Shown here piece by piece: positions 52,171-62,806 of a DNA stretch of 64,000 bases. The notes beneath the pieces were generated by a model. That model worked only from the letters and a program-made list of their open reading frames with translations. It had not been told where the DNA came from and ran no database searches. Source of the DNA: Flavobacterium sp. KACC 22761 (lineage in GTDB: Bacteria; Bacteroidota; Bacteroidia; Flavobacteriales; Flavobacteriaceae); NCBI RefSeq assembly GCF_034058155.1, contig NZ_CP139148.1, positions 2,914,001-2,978,000 on the forward strand, written 5' to 3'. How positions within the stretch are numbered: the first letter of the stretch is position 1; each line of letters starts with the position of its first letter. Made by a program: the position numbers and the translations under genes.

Positions 52171-53847
52171 ATGTGCGGAATCGTATGTGCCTTTGATCTA
52201 AAACAAAAAGCCGAAACTTTAAGACCTCAAGTATTAGAAATGTCTAAAATCATTCGTCACCGTGGACCAGACTGGAGCGGTATTTATAGTAATGATAAAG
52301 CAATTCTTTCGCATGAGCGTTTGGCAATTGTAGATCCAGCTTCGGGAAAACAACCTTTATTTACAGAAGACAAAAAGTTGGTTTTGGCTGCAAATGGCGA
52401 AATTTACAATCATAGAGATCTTCGCAAGCAATATGAAGGAAAATACAACTTTCAAACAGAAAGTGATTGCGAAGTTATCTTAGCATTATACAGAGAAAAA
52501 GGAGTAAGTTTTGTTGATGAATTAAACGGAATCTTTGGATTCGCGATTTATGATGTTGATAAAGATGAATATTTTGTAGCTCGTGACCATATGGGAATTA
52601 TTCCATTATACATTGGTTGGGATCAGCACGGGACTTTTTATGTGGCTTCTGAGTTAAAAGCTTTAGAAGGATATTGTACAAAAATTGAATTATTTCCTCC
52701 AGGACACTATTTGTCTAGTAAAGATGGAGAATTTGTACAATGGTACAAAAGAGATTGGACAGAGTATGATGCAGTAAAAGATAACGAAACAAGCATTCCA
52801 GAAATCAGAAAAGCGCTTGAAGCAGCAGTTCATAGACAATTAATGAGTGACGTTCCTTATGGAGTTTTACTTTCGGGAGGTTTGGATTCTTCTATTACTT
52901 CAGCTGTAGCGAAAAAATTTGCTCAAAAACGTATTGAGTCAGATGATACTACAGATGCTTGGTATCCACAATTGCACTCTTTCTCAGTTGGTTTAGAAGG
53001 TTCGCCAGATTTAGCGGCAGCAAGAAAAGTAGCAGATCACATCGGAACAATTCATCACGAAATCAAATTTACAATCCAAGAAGGTTTAGATGCAGTTCGT
53101 GATGTAATTTACAACCTTGAAACTTACGACGTAACTACGGTTAGAGCTTCAACTCCAATGTGGCTAATGGCGAGAGTGATCAAATCGATGGGAATCAAAA
53201 TGGTTCTTTCAGGAGAAGGAGCAGATGAATTGTTTGGAGGATATTTATACTTCCACAAAGCACCAAACGCAAAAGAATTTCACGAAGAAAACGTTCGTAA
53301 ATTAGGAAAACTTCACATGTACGACTGTTTACGTGCAAACAAAAGTTTAGCGGCGTGGGGAATTGAAGGACGTGTACCATTCTTAGATAAAGAATTTATG
53401 GATGTTGCAATGCGCATCAACCCACAAGATAAAATGATCAACAAAGAGCATCCAATGGAAAAATGGGTTGTTCGTAAAGCTTTCGAAGATATGCTTCCAG
53501 AAAGTGTTGCTTGGAGACAAAAAGAGCAATTTTCTGATGGAGTAGGATACAGCTGGATTGATACTTTGAAAGAAGTGGTTGCAAGAGAAGTTTCGGACGA
53601 GCAATTGGCAAACGCTAGATTCAAATTCCCATTGCAGACGCCAACTTCAAAAGAAGAGTATTACTATCGTTCAATCTTTACAGAACATTTCCCAAGCGAT
53701 GCAGCGGCGTTATGCGTTCCTCAAGAGGCAAGTGTGGCTTGTAGTACTAAAATCGCTTTGGAGTGGGATGAAGCTTTCAAAAACTTAAATGATCCATCAG
53801 GAAGAGCGGTTGCAAATGTTCATGATGACGCTTACGTGAAAGCATAA
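52171..53847 (+). CDS. asnB: Asparagine synthetase B (glutamine-hydrolysing)
   Basis: A 558-aa enzyme that makes asparagine from aspartate, ATP and glutamine. The N-terminal Ntn glutaminase has C2 as nucleophile (MCGIVCAF), R50 (HERLAIVD), NGE at 75-77 and SDCEV with the expected Asp. The synthetase half has the PP-loop YGVLLSGGLDSS, LHSFSVGLEGSPD, LSGEGADELFGGYLYFHKAP and RVPFLDKEF. It is complete and close to E. coli AsnB. A second, changed copy lies 315 bp downstream. A terminator at 53885-53914 separates them, so each probably has its own promoter. Confidence 0.97.
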   Translation: MCGIVCAFDLKQKAETLRPQVLEMSKIIRHRGPDWSGIYSNDKAILSHERLAIVDPASGKQPLFTEDKKLVLAANGEIYNHRDLRKQYEGKYNFQTESDCEVILALYREKGVSFVDELNGIFGFAIYDVDKDEYFVARDHMGIIPLYIGWDQHGTFYVASELKALEGYCTKIELFPPGHYLSSKDGEFVQWYKRDWTEYDAVKDNETSIPEIRKALEAAVHRQLMSDVPYGVLLSGGLDSSITSAVAKKFAQKRIESDDTTDAWYPQLHSFSVGLEGSPDLAAARKVADHIGTIHHEIKFTIQEGLDAVRDVIYNLETYDVTTVRASTPMWLMARVIKSMGIKMVLSGEGADELFGGYLYFHKAPNAKEFHEENVRKLGKLHMYDCLRANKSLAAWGIEGRVPFLDKEFMDVAMRINPQDKMINKEHPMEKWVVRKAFEDMLPESVAWRQKEQFSDGVGYSWIDTLKEVVAREVSDEQLANARFKFPLQTPTSKEEYYYRSIFTEHFPSDAAALCVPQEASVACSTKIALEWDEAFKNLNDPSGRAVANVHDDAYVKA

Positions 53848-53884
53848 ACAAGTTAATTTATTAGATTTAGTATATATTTTTTCG

Positions 53885-53914
53885 AAAAACGTTCTCAATT
53901 CAGAGGACGTTTTT
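53885..53914 (+). terminator. Terminator after the first asnB
   Basis: AAAAACGTTCTC and GAGGACGTTTTT form a 12-bp stem with one G.T pair, loop AATTCA, then T's. Confidence 0.8.
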
Positions 53915-53961
53915 CTTGTCTTAAATTTAAGTTGTAACATTTCAGATAGTTACGAATTGTT

Positions 53962-53995
53962 TTTGGCAATTTTTAGGCTTTCTTTTTTATATTTG
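53962..53995 (+). promoter_or_regulatory. Candidate promoter of the second asnB-like gene
   Basis: A -33-type TTTG (53962-53965) and a -7 box TATATTTG (53988-53995) are 22 bp apart, a spacing allowed for the Bacteroidetes promoter. A second TAGTTTTG box lies at 54067-54074, closer to the gene. No gene lies in the 315-bp gap. Confidence 0.4.
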
Positions 53996-54162
53996 GCATT
54001 CGCCGAAATAAAGTTAAATGCCTGATATTATAATAAAATTGTAAAGAAAAAACAGAAAATAATATTTAGTTTTGCGACAGATTATAAAGTATAATCGTTT
54101 TTGCAGCTAATTGGCTTCATATAGTGAGTTTGAAGAAAATATTAAGTAAAAAAAATTAGAAT

Positions 54163-55770
54163 ATGTCTGGATTATTGGCCGTTATAGGCAAAGGAAAAGA
54201 TCCTAAACTCGTAAAAGAGCTTTCAGCGAGAATGTCACATCGAGGCCCCGATGAGAGTGATGTTCATATTATGGACAACGGAAGCGTGCTTTGCCACGAG
54301 AGTTTATCAATTGTTGATTTACAAACAGGCAAACAGCCTATTCAGGGAACAAATCGTGCATGGGTGATTCATGATGGTGAGATTTATAATTATGAGGAAT
54401 TAAAAAACACCGTTTTAAAAGAGCACACATTCAGAACCAATTCAGATTCAGAGGTGATTGTGCATTTGTATGAAGAATTTGGCTATAACTTTTGCAACAA
54501 ACTTGATGGAGATTTTGCTTTTGTAGTAATCGACGGAGACGATTATATCGCAGGAAGAGATCCTATCGGGGTGAAACCATTATATTATGGATTGGATGAA
54601 AGAGGAAGGATTTATTTTTCTTCTGAAATGAGATCAATTGCAGATCAGTGCAAATCATTTTCGACCTTTCCTCCAGGACATTATTATACCGCAAAAACTG
54701 GTTTTGTAAAATATTACCAGCCAGAATGTGAAGATCATAAAAAAGCTGTTGAGAGTCTAGACTTAGGCTTAATTCGTGAGAGTTTGATTGAATCTGTTCG
54801 CAAGCGTCTGCTTAGCAATGTTCCGTTGGGAGCTATCTTATCTGGCGGTTTGGATACTTCTTTGATTTCTTCAATTGCTTCAAAACTTTTGAAAGAAAAA
54901 GGAGAAAAATTACATACATTTTCGATTGGTCTAAATGCTGATGCACCAGATAATATTGCAGCAAGAAAAGCGGCCGCATTTTTAGGAACTGATCATCATG
55001 AAATTCATTTTTCTTTAGAAGAAGGAGTTCAGGTTCTAGAAAAGGTGATTTATTATATAGAAACGTACGATATTATTTCTGTTCGTTCTAGTGTTCCAAT
55101 GTATTTGTTGTCAAAAGCAATTGCAGATCAGGGAATAAAAGTGTTGCTTTCAGGTGAAGGCGCCGATGAGATTTTTGGTGGACATTTATATTTTAGAAAT
55201 GCTCCATCTACAGAAGCATTTCAGGATGAGACTATAGAAAGAGTACAAAAGCTTTTTACTGCCGATTTATTGCGTGTAGACAAAACGACAATGGCGCATG
55301 GTTTAGAAGCTAGAGTTCCGTTTTTAGATACATCATTTTTAGATGTTGCCATCCGAATCAAACCGGAAGAAAAACAGCCAAAAACATATGACGGCATCGA
55401 AAAATATATTTTAAGAAAAGCATTTGATACGACCGAAGATCCGTATTTGCCAGCCGAAGTTTTATGGCGTCAAAAAGAGCAGTTTTCAGATGGAGTGGGC
55501 TACAAATGGGTTGACCAATTGATTGAATACTGTGCAACACAAGTGACAGACGAGCAATTGGCTGGTGCGAGTACTGAGTTTCCGTACAATTCACCAACAA
55601 CAAAAGAAGCGTATTTGTACAGGTCGATTTTTCATAAATTCTACCCACAGGTAAGCGCCGCACAAACAGTGAGAAAATGGATTCCGAAATGGCAAGATAA
55701 TCTTGATCCAAGTGGAAGAGCAAATGCTGCACACGTAAAAGTGCCTGGAGTTGAACTTTTGAAATCTTAA
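54163..55770 (+). CDS. Asparagine synthetase paralogue lacking the glutaminase residues
   Basis: A 535-aa protein aligned with the preceding AsnB over its full length. The synthetase half is intact (LGAILSGGLDTSLISS, LLSGEGADEIFGGHLYFRNAP, HGLEARVPFLDTSFLDVAIRI). The glutaminase half is damaged at its key residues: the nucleophile C2 is Ser (MSGLLAVIG), the Arg of HERL is Ser (HESL, S47), and the Asn of NGEIYN is Asp (D71). It therefore cannot use glutamine in the usual way. It may use ammonia, take ammonia from the neighbouring AsnB, or have another amidating role. A terminator follows at 55810. Confidence 0.92.
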   Translation: MSGLLAVIGKGKDPKLVKELSARMSHRGPDESDVHIMDNGSVLCHESLSIVDLQTGKQPIQGTNRAWVIHDGEIYNYEELKNTVLKEHTFRTNSDSEVIVHLYEEFGYNFCNKLDGDFAFVVIDGDDYIAGRDPIGVKPLYYGLDERGRIYFSSEMRSIADQCKSFSTFPPGHYYTAKTGFVKYYQPECEDHKKAVESLDLGLIRESLIESVRKRLLSNVPLGAILSGGLDTSLISSIASKLLKEKGEKLHTFSIGLNADAPDNIAARKAAAFLGTDHHEIHFSLEEGVQVLEKVIYYIETYDIISVRSSVPMYLLSKAIADQGIKVLLSGEGADEIFGGHLYFRNAPSTEAFQDETIERVQKLFTADLLRVDKTTMAHGLEARVPFLDTSFLDVAIRIKPEEKQPKTYDGIEKYILRKAFDTTEDPYLPAEVLWRQKEQFSDGVGYKWVDQLIEYCATQVTDEQLAGASTEFPYNSPTTKEAYLYRSIFHKFYPQVSAAQTVRKWIPKWQDNLDPSGRANAAHVKVPGVELLKS

Positions 55771-55809
55771 ATTTCAATTTAAAAGAAATTCTAAAAACGA
55801 TAAAATCTT

Positions 55810-55847
55810 AAAAACGAGACAACTTAGTAATTGTCTCGTTTTTTTGT
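55810..55847 (+). terminator. Terminator after the AsnB paralogue
   Basis: AAAAACGAGACAA and TTGTCTCGTTTTT arms pair perfectly around an 8-base loop, followed by T's. Confidence 0.88.
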
Positions 55848-55875
55848 TTTAATTCTTTAATATTTATAATAGGAG

Positions 55876-55895
55876 TTTTACGGGATTCCGTAAAA
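55876..55895. promoter_or_regulatory. Palindrome TTTTACGG-GATT-CCGTAAAA upstream of the M16 peptidase
   Basis: A perfect 8-base inverted repeat, 95 bp before the M16 gene ATG and 45 bp upstream of the TATATTTG box at 55940-55947. It could be an operator; chance cannot be excluded. Confidence 0.35.
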
Positions 55896-55939
55896 TATTA
55901 AAAGTAAGTTAATAAGGGATTTCTGTTTAGGAAAAATAT

Positions 55940-55947
55940 TATATTTG
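55940..55947 (+). promoter_or_regulatory. Candidate -7 element (TATATTTG) for the M16 peptidase gene
   Basis: Matches TAnnTTTG and lies 42 nt before the ATG at 55990. Confidence 0.45.
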
Positions 55948-55989
55948 ATTATACCAAGAATAATATAAATTCAAACCATTTATCAATCT

Positions 55990-58734
55990 ATGAAAAACCT
56001 ATTACTAAGCGGAATTTTATGCTGCTCATTAATTTCGATGAGCTCGGTTTATGCACAAAAATCAGTGGCGCCTAAAGACACACCTAAATTTATTACCAAT
56101 GTCGAAGGTGTCAAAGAATATTCTTTAAAAAATGGATTAAAAGTTTTGTTGATTCCTGATGCTTCACAAAGTAACATGGTGGTCAATATTGTTTATAATG
56201 TAGGTTCTAGAAATGAGGGTTATGGTGAGAAAGGAATGGCGCATTTGTTGGAGCACATGCTTTTTAAAAGCACCAAAAATCTGGGAGATATCAAAAAAAT
56301 GCTTTCAGATAAAGGAGGAAATGCCAACGGAACGACTTGGATGGATAGAACAAACTACTATGAAATTTTCCCTTCAAACGATGAAAATTTAAAATGGAGT
56401 CTTGAAATGGAAGCAGACAGGATGATAAATGCTACTATTTTGCAGACTGATCTTGATAAAGAATTTTCTGTAGTACGAAATGAGTTTGAAATTGGAGAGA
56501 ATAATCCAGACGGAGTTTTGCAGGAACGCATTCTTTCAACTGCCTATCTGTGGCATAATTACGGGAACAGTACAATTGGAAGCAAGGAAGATATTGAAAG
56601 AGTAAAAGCAAATACGCTACGTGTTTTTTATGAAAAATATTATCAGCCAGACAACGCGACGGTAATTGTTGCTGGTAAATTTGATGAGCAAAAAGCGCTG
56701 CAATATGTTGGTCAGTATTTTGGTGCAATTCCAAAACCAAAAAGAGTTTTGGATAAAACCTATACCATTGAACCAGCTCAAGATGGCGAGAAATACGTAG
56801 AGCTAAAAAGAGCTGGAGACAGCAAAAATGTAGGTGCTTTATACCATACTGCATCTTACGCAGATAAAGATTATGCTGCGATTGATGCTTTAGGCGAAAT
56901 CTTGACTGCTGATCCATCAGGTTACTTATATAAAAGCTTAATTGAAACGCAAAAAGCATCTAATGTTTACTTTTGGCAACCTACAGTCAGAGATGCGGGT
57001 TATATTTATTTTGGAGTTTCGGTTCCTAACGACAAAGATGTAAAGGAAACCAAAGAAATTGTTAGAACTGAACTTGATAAAATTGCAACAACAAAATATA
57101 CAGATCAGGATGTAAGCAGGGCTCAGGCAAAAATTATGAAGCAACTTGATGCTGTAAAAAATAATACAATTTCGTATGCTATAAACATGACCGAAATTAT
57201 TGGAGCGGGCGATTATAGACTTGGATTTTTGTATAGAGATGCAATTGAAAAATTAACAAAAGAAGATATTCAGAGAGTTGCTGAGAAATATTTTAGAGCA
57301 AATAATAGAACCGTTGGTGTGTTTATTCCTTCTAAAGATGAAGTGCGTGTAAAAACAAATGAATATACAGATGAGCAGTTAGTTGCTTTTACTAAAGATT
57401 ACAAAGGAAAAGCTTTAGAAAAAGAAGCGGCACCTTTTGAAGCTTCTATTAAAAATCTAAAGCAAAATTTGGTTGAAGGAAAATTATCAAACGGAATAAA
57501 ATACGGATTAATTAAAAAGGAAATCAAAGGTGGAAAAGTTAATGCTAGTTTTAAATTTCCAGTTAGCAATGAAAAAGATTTAGAGGGCAAAACTGATGTA
57601 GCTGGAATTCTTGCTCAATTGCTAAAAACAGGGACAAAAACGCAAACTAAAGAGCAAATTCAGGATCGCTTAGATAAGCTGAAATCATCTGTTAATTTTA
57701 ATTTTTCAAGACAAACTTTATCTTTAACTATCAGTACTTACAAAGAAAGCTTTAAAGAAGTAATGGGAATCGTAGCTGATTTATTAGCTAATTCAACTTT
57801 TCCAGAAAATGAATTGACTAAAACGATAGCTGAATATAATACATATTTAGAGGCTAATTTGAATGATCCACAGTCGGTTGCATTTACTGAAGTTAATAGA
57901 CAGACTACAAAATATCCAAAAGAAAGTATTTTCTATACACCGACTATTCAGGAACAAATGGATGCTTTTAAGAAGATCAAGCAATCAGAAATTGTTGATT
58001 TTTATACGAATATTTTAGGTGGAAACAATGGTATTGGAAGTGTGGTTGGTGACCTAGATCCAAAAACTACAGGAGAAATTCTTGAAAGTACTTTTGGGAA
58101 ATGGAATTCTAAATCGAAATATGAACTTGCATTGCCAACTTATTTTGAAACAACCAAAGAGGATAAAGATATCATAACGCCAGATAAAGAAAATGCCGTT
58201 GCTTTAGGTAGAATAAGCTTTAAAATGAAAAGAAATAGTGCTGATTATCCTGCGTTTGTAATGGCAAACGAAATATTAGGAAGTGGAGGGTTTTTAAGTG
58301 CTAGAATCCCGATGCGTTTAAGAGAAAAAGAAGGTATTAGCTACGGTGCAGGTTCGTTTATCGATGTGCCAATTACAAATGATGTTGCGGCTTGGAGTTA
58401 TTATGCATTCTTAAATCCGACGAAAAAGAATGCTGTTGAAACGGCAGCAAAAGAAGAAATTGCAAAAGCTTTAAAAGATGGATTTACAGCTGAAGAATTG
58501 AAATCAAATTTAGTAAGCTGGCAAAACGAAAGAAAAACAAGATTAGGAACTGATTATACTTTGATGGAATTGACCAATACTTATCTTCAGTACGGAATTC
58601 CATTAGAAGATTACGATCAGCTTGAGGCTAAAGTAAAAGCGCTTAAAGTGGAAGAAGTAAACAGTGTTTTGAAAAAATATCTTTCTCTTGATAAAATGAG
58701 TTCAGTTTACGCTGGAGATTTTAATAAAAAATAA
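55990..58734 (+). CDS. M16-family zinc metallopeptidase (two-domain, secreted)
   Basis: A 914-aa protein with a signal peptide (LLLSGILCCSLISMSSVYAQ). The first half has the inverted zinc motif H85-L-L-E88-H89 (GMAHLLEHMLFKST) and a distal Glu near 165 (VVRNEFEIGENN), 75 residues on, as in M16 enzymes. The second half (ITPDKENAVALGRISFKMKRNSADYPAFVMANEILGSGGFLSARIPMRLREKEGISYGAGSF) is the catalytically silent domain with the R...Y substrate site. M16 proteases act on small peptides in a clamshell cavity. Periplasmic. Monocistronic between terminators. Confidence 0.95.
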   Translation: MKNLLLSGILCCSLISMSSVYAQKSVAPKDTPKFITNVEGVKEYSLKNGLKVLLIPDASQSNMVVNIVYNVGSRNEGYGEKGMAHLLEHMLFKSTKNLGDIKKMLSDKGGNANGTTWMDRTNYYEIFPSNDENLKWSLEMEADRMINATILQTDLDKEFSVVRNEFEIGENNPDGVLQERILSTAYLWHNYGNSTIGSKEDIERVKANTLRVFYEKYYQPDNATVIVAGKFDEQKALQYVGQYFGAIPKPKRVLDKTYTIEPAQDGEKYVELKRAGDSKNVGALYHTASYADKDYAAIDALGEILTADPSGYLYKSLIETQKASNVYFWQPTVRDAGYIYFGVSVPNDKDVKETKEIVRTELDKIATTKYTDQDVSRAQAKIMKQLDAVKNNTISYAINMTEIIGAGDYRLGFLYRDAIEKLTKEDIQRVAEKYFRANNRTVGVFIPSKDEVRVKTNEYTDEQLVAFTKDYKGKALEKEAAPFEASIKNLKQNLVEGKLSNGIKYGLIKKEIKGGKVNASFKFPVSNEKDLEGKTDVAGILAQLLKTGTKTQTKEQIQDRLDKLKSSVNFNFSRQTLSLTISTYKESFKEVMGIVADLLANSTFPENELTKTIAEYNTYLEANLNDPQSVAFTEVNRQTTKYPKESIFYTPTIQEQMDAFKKIKQSEIVDFYTNILGGNNGIGSVVGDLDPKTTGEILESTFGKWNSKSKYELALPTYFETTKEDKDIITPDKENAVALGRISFKMKRNSADYPAFVMANEILGSGGFLSARIPMRLREKEGISYGAGSFIDVPITNDVAAWSYYAFLNPTKKNAVETAAKEEIAKALKDGFTAEELKSNLVSWQNERKTRLGTDYTLMELTNTYLQYGIPLEDYDQLEAKVKALKVEEVNSVLKKYLSLDKMSSVYAGDFNKK

Positions 58735-58756
58735 AAACAGAAAATTCCAAAAAGCT

Positions 58757-58796
58757 AAAATCCAAATTCCAAGTTTAAAATTGGAATTTGGATTTT
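58757..58796 (+). terminator. Terminator after the M16 peptidase gene
   Basis: 16-base perfect arms (AAAATCCAAATTCCAA and TTGGAATTTGGATTTT) with an 8-base loop, followed by T's. A match to the AAATTCCAA family seen at 11085. Confidence 0.85.
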
Positions 58797-58817
58797 TTTT
58801 TTATTGGTCTCAGATTT

Positions 58818-59379
58818 GGGTTAAAAACCCTGCAATTTATTGCAGTACTTTAGTAATGCGAAAAAATCTTTATCTTTAATTTATGGCTACAGAATTAAGA
58901 AAAGGTTCGCACACAGTAAGCAGATTAACATGTCATGTTGTTTGGGTTACGAAATATAGGTTTAAGGTTTTGAAAGGTGATATCCAAAAGCGCTGTCGTG
59001 AACTTTTGATACAAATATGCGAAGCGGAAGGGATAGAAATTTTGAAAGGAGTTGTGAGCGCAGATCACGTTCACATGCATATTGAGTATGCGCCAAAGCA
59101 AAATGTAAGTTCAATTTTAAAAAGTTTCAAAGGTCGTACTTCAAGGAAATTGCAAATGGAGTTTCCAGAACTTCACGCACGTTACTGGGGACAACATTTT
59201 TGGGCAAGTGGTTATGGAGTTTGGAGTACAGGAAATATAACTGATGAAATGGTAAATGAATATCTGGAGCATCATAGAAGGAAAGATAATGATGATGATT
59301 CAAATTTCATTCTTGAATGAAATAGAAAAAGGGACTTTCAGTCCCTCGTCAAACAAACCTCTGCACTTTCAGTGCAGAG
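58818..59379 (+). mobile_element. IS200/IS605-type element with terminal hairpins
   Basis: The transposase gene is framed by small hairpins: on the left GGGTT-AAA-AACCC (58818-58830) and CTGCAA-TTTA-TTGCAG (58830-58845); on the right GGGACT-TTC-AGTCCC (59331-59345) and CTCTGCACT-TTC-AGTGCAGAG (59359-59379). IS200/IS605 elements have such hairpin ends rather than inverted terminal repeats and make no target duplication. The true ends cannot be fixed from one copy. No tnpB is present. Confidence 0.7.
58883..59320 (+). CDS. tnpA: IS200/IS605-family Y1 transposase (TnpA)
   Basis: A 145-aa HUH enzyme: ELRKGSHTVSRLTCHVVWVTKYRFKVL, ILKGVVSADHVHMHIEYAPK with the HUH pair H62 and H64, SSILKSFKGRTSRKLQMEFPEL and YGVWSTGNITDEMVNEYLEHH with catalytic Tyr127. 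It cuts single-stranded DNA at hairpins and moves the element by a peel-and-paste route. All active residues look intact. The length and order fit IS200/IS605 TnpA better than the longer RAYT proteins. Confidence 0.92.
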   Translation: MATELRKGSHTVSRLTCHVVWVTKYRFKVLKGDIQKRCRELLIQICEAEGIEILKGVVSADHVHMHIEYAPKQNVSSILKSFKGRTSRKLQMEFPELHARYWGQHFWASGYGVWSTGNITDEMVNEYLEHHRRKDNDDDSNFILE

Positions 59380-59543
59380 TGGTTTAGTCTAAAGTATAGT
59401 ATTTGGAATTTTAGTAATTAGAATTTGTGAAGTTGAAATTTAAAATTGACTTTTTGTCCCGATTTTTTGATTTTTCAGACAATTGTGTTAATAACTTAAG
59501 CGCTTTAAATGGGATTTTAACGGATATATAGTTTGCGTTTTTA

Positions 59544-59551
59544 TATATTTG
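59544..59551 (+). promoter_or_regulatory. Candidate gyrB -7 element (TATATTTG)
   Basis: TATATTTG lies 39 nt before the gyrB ATG. A -33 box is not evident. Confidence 0.45.
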
Positions 59552-59566
59552 CGTGTTAGACAATAA

Positions 59567-61531
<1,965 letters not shown>

Positions 61532-61550
61532 AATAAAAAATTAATAATTT

Positions 61551-61600
61551 CAATTCGTTTAATTGTTTAAATTTACTAGACAATTAAACGAATTGTCTTT
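61551..61600 (+). terminator. Terminator after gyrB
   Basis: CAATTCGTTTAATTGT and ACAATTAAACGAATTG form a 16-bp perfect stem with a 13-base loop, then TCTTTTT. Confidence 0.88.
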
Positions 61601-61643
61601 TTAAGGAATAGACAAATATTAATAACCGATAAAGTAAAAAAAT

Positions 61644-62579
61644 ATGAAAGTTACCATTGTAGGAGCAGGAAATGTTGGAGCTACCTGTGCAGATGTTATT
61701 TCTTATAGAGGAATTGCAAGCGAAGTAGTACTGTTGGATATTAAAGAAGGTTTTGCCGAGGGTAAAGCGTTGGATATTATGCAATGTGCCACAAATACAG
61801 GTTTTAATACCAAAGTTTCAGGTGTTACTAACGATTATTCTAAAACTGCAGGAAGTGATGTAGTAGTGATTACATCAGGAATTCCAAGAAAACCAGGAAT
61901 GACAAGAGAAGAATTGATTGGCATTAATGCGGGAATTGTGAAAACAGTTGCTGAAAATGTACTTAAATATTCTCCTAACACTATAATTGTTGTTGTTTCA
62001 AATCCGATGGATACAATGACGTATTTGGCTTTAAAAGCGACAGGCTTGCCAAAAAACAGAATAATCGGAATGGGAGGGGCGTTAGACAGTTCTCGTTTTA
62101 GAACGTATCTTTCACTAGCGCTGGATAAACCTGCAAATGATATTTCGGCGATGGTAATTGGAGGGCACGGTGATACCACTATGATTCCGTTAACTCGTTT
62201 GGCATCTTATAATGGAATACCAGTTTCGCAATTTCTTTCAGAAGAAGTGCTTCAAAAAGTAGCGGCTGATACTATGGTTGGCGGAGCGACTCTAACAGGT
62301 TTGTTAGGAACTTCGGCTTGGTATGCGCCTGGAGCGTCTGTAGCTTACTTGGTAGATAGTATTTTAAACGATCAGAAAAAAATGATTGCGTGCTCTGTTT
62401 TTGTAGAAGGCGAGTACGGACAAAACGATATTTGCATAGGGGTGCCTTGTATAATTGGTAAAAACGGGGTCGAAGAAATTGTTGATATTAATTTAAATGA
62501 GCAAGAAAAGGCGCTATTTGCTAAAAGTGCAGATGCAGTTCGTAGCATGAATGATGCCTTAAAGACGATATTAGTATAA
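61644..62579 (+). CDS. mdh: Malate dehydrogenase
   Basis: A 311-aa NAD-dependent malate dehydrogenase of the LDH-like type: MKVTIVGAGNVGATCADVI (Rossmann), VVITSGIPRKPGMTREELIGINAGI (mobile loop with Arg), VVVSNPMDTMTYLALKATGLPKNRIIGMGGALDSSRF, and catalytic His in VIGGHGDTTMIP. It interconverts malate and oxaloacetate in the TCA cycle. The Arg pair in RKPGMTR favours malate over lactate. Own terminator; 112 bp after gyrB. Confidence 0.96.
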   Translation: MKVTIVGAGNVGATCADVISYRGIASEVVLLDIKEGFAEGKALDIMQCATNTGFNTKVSGVTNDYSKTAGSDVVVITSGIPRKPGMTREELIGINAGIVKTVAENVLKYSPNTIIVVVSNPMDTMTYLALKATGLPKNRIIGMGGALDSSRFRTYLSLALDKPANDISAMVIGGHGDTTMIPLTRLASYNGIPVSQFLSEEVLQKVAADTMVGGATLTGLLGTSAWYAPGASVAYLVDSILNDQKKMIACSVFVEGEYGQNDICIGVPCIIGKNGVEEIVDINLNEQEKALFAKSADAVRSMNDALKTILV

Positions 62580-62599
62580 TAAAAACGATAAAAAAAAGA

Positions 62600-62629
62600 A
62601 AAGGCTGCACTTTTGCAGTCTTTTTTTTG
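62600..62629 (+). terminator. Terminator after mdh
   Basis: AAAGGCTGCA and TGCAGTCTTT arms (one mismatch) with a short loop and a T8 run, 20 bp after the mdh stop. Confidence 0.82.
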
Positions 62630-62806
62630 AGATTTAATTAATAAATTAATTGGTTAATATTTTCGTTAATTATATATTTGCTCGGTTTAAAAAAAAATTG
62701 GTAATTCGTGATCTCGTATTTTTGTTTTAAAAAATCATGTCAGGGCTTATTTTATCAGGATTTAAAACAAAAACAAATAATAAAACTTAATTAATTTTTA
62801 GTAATA

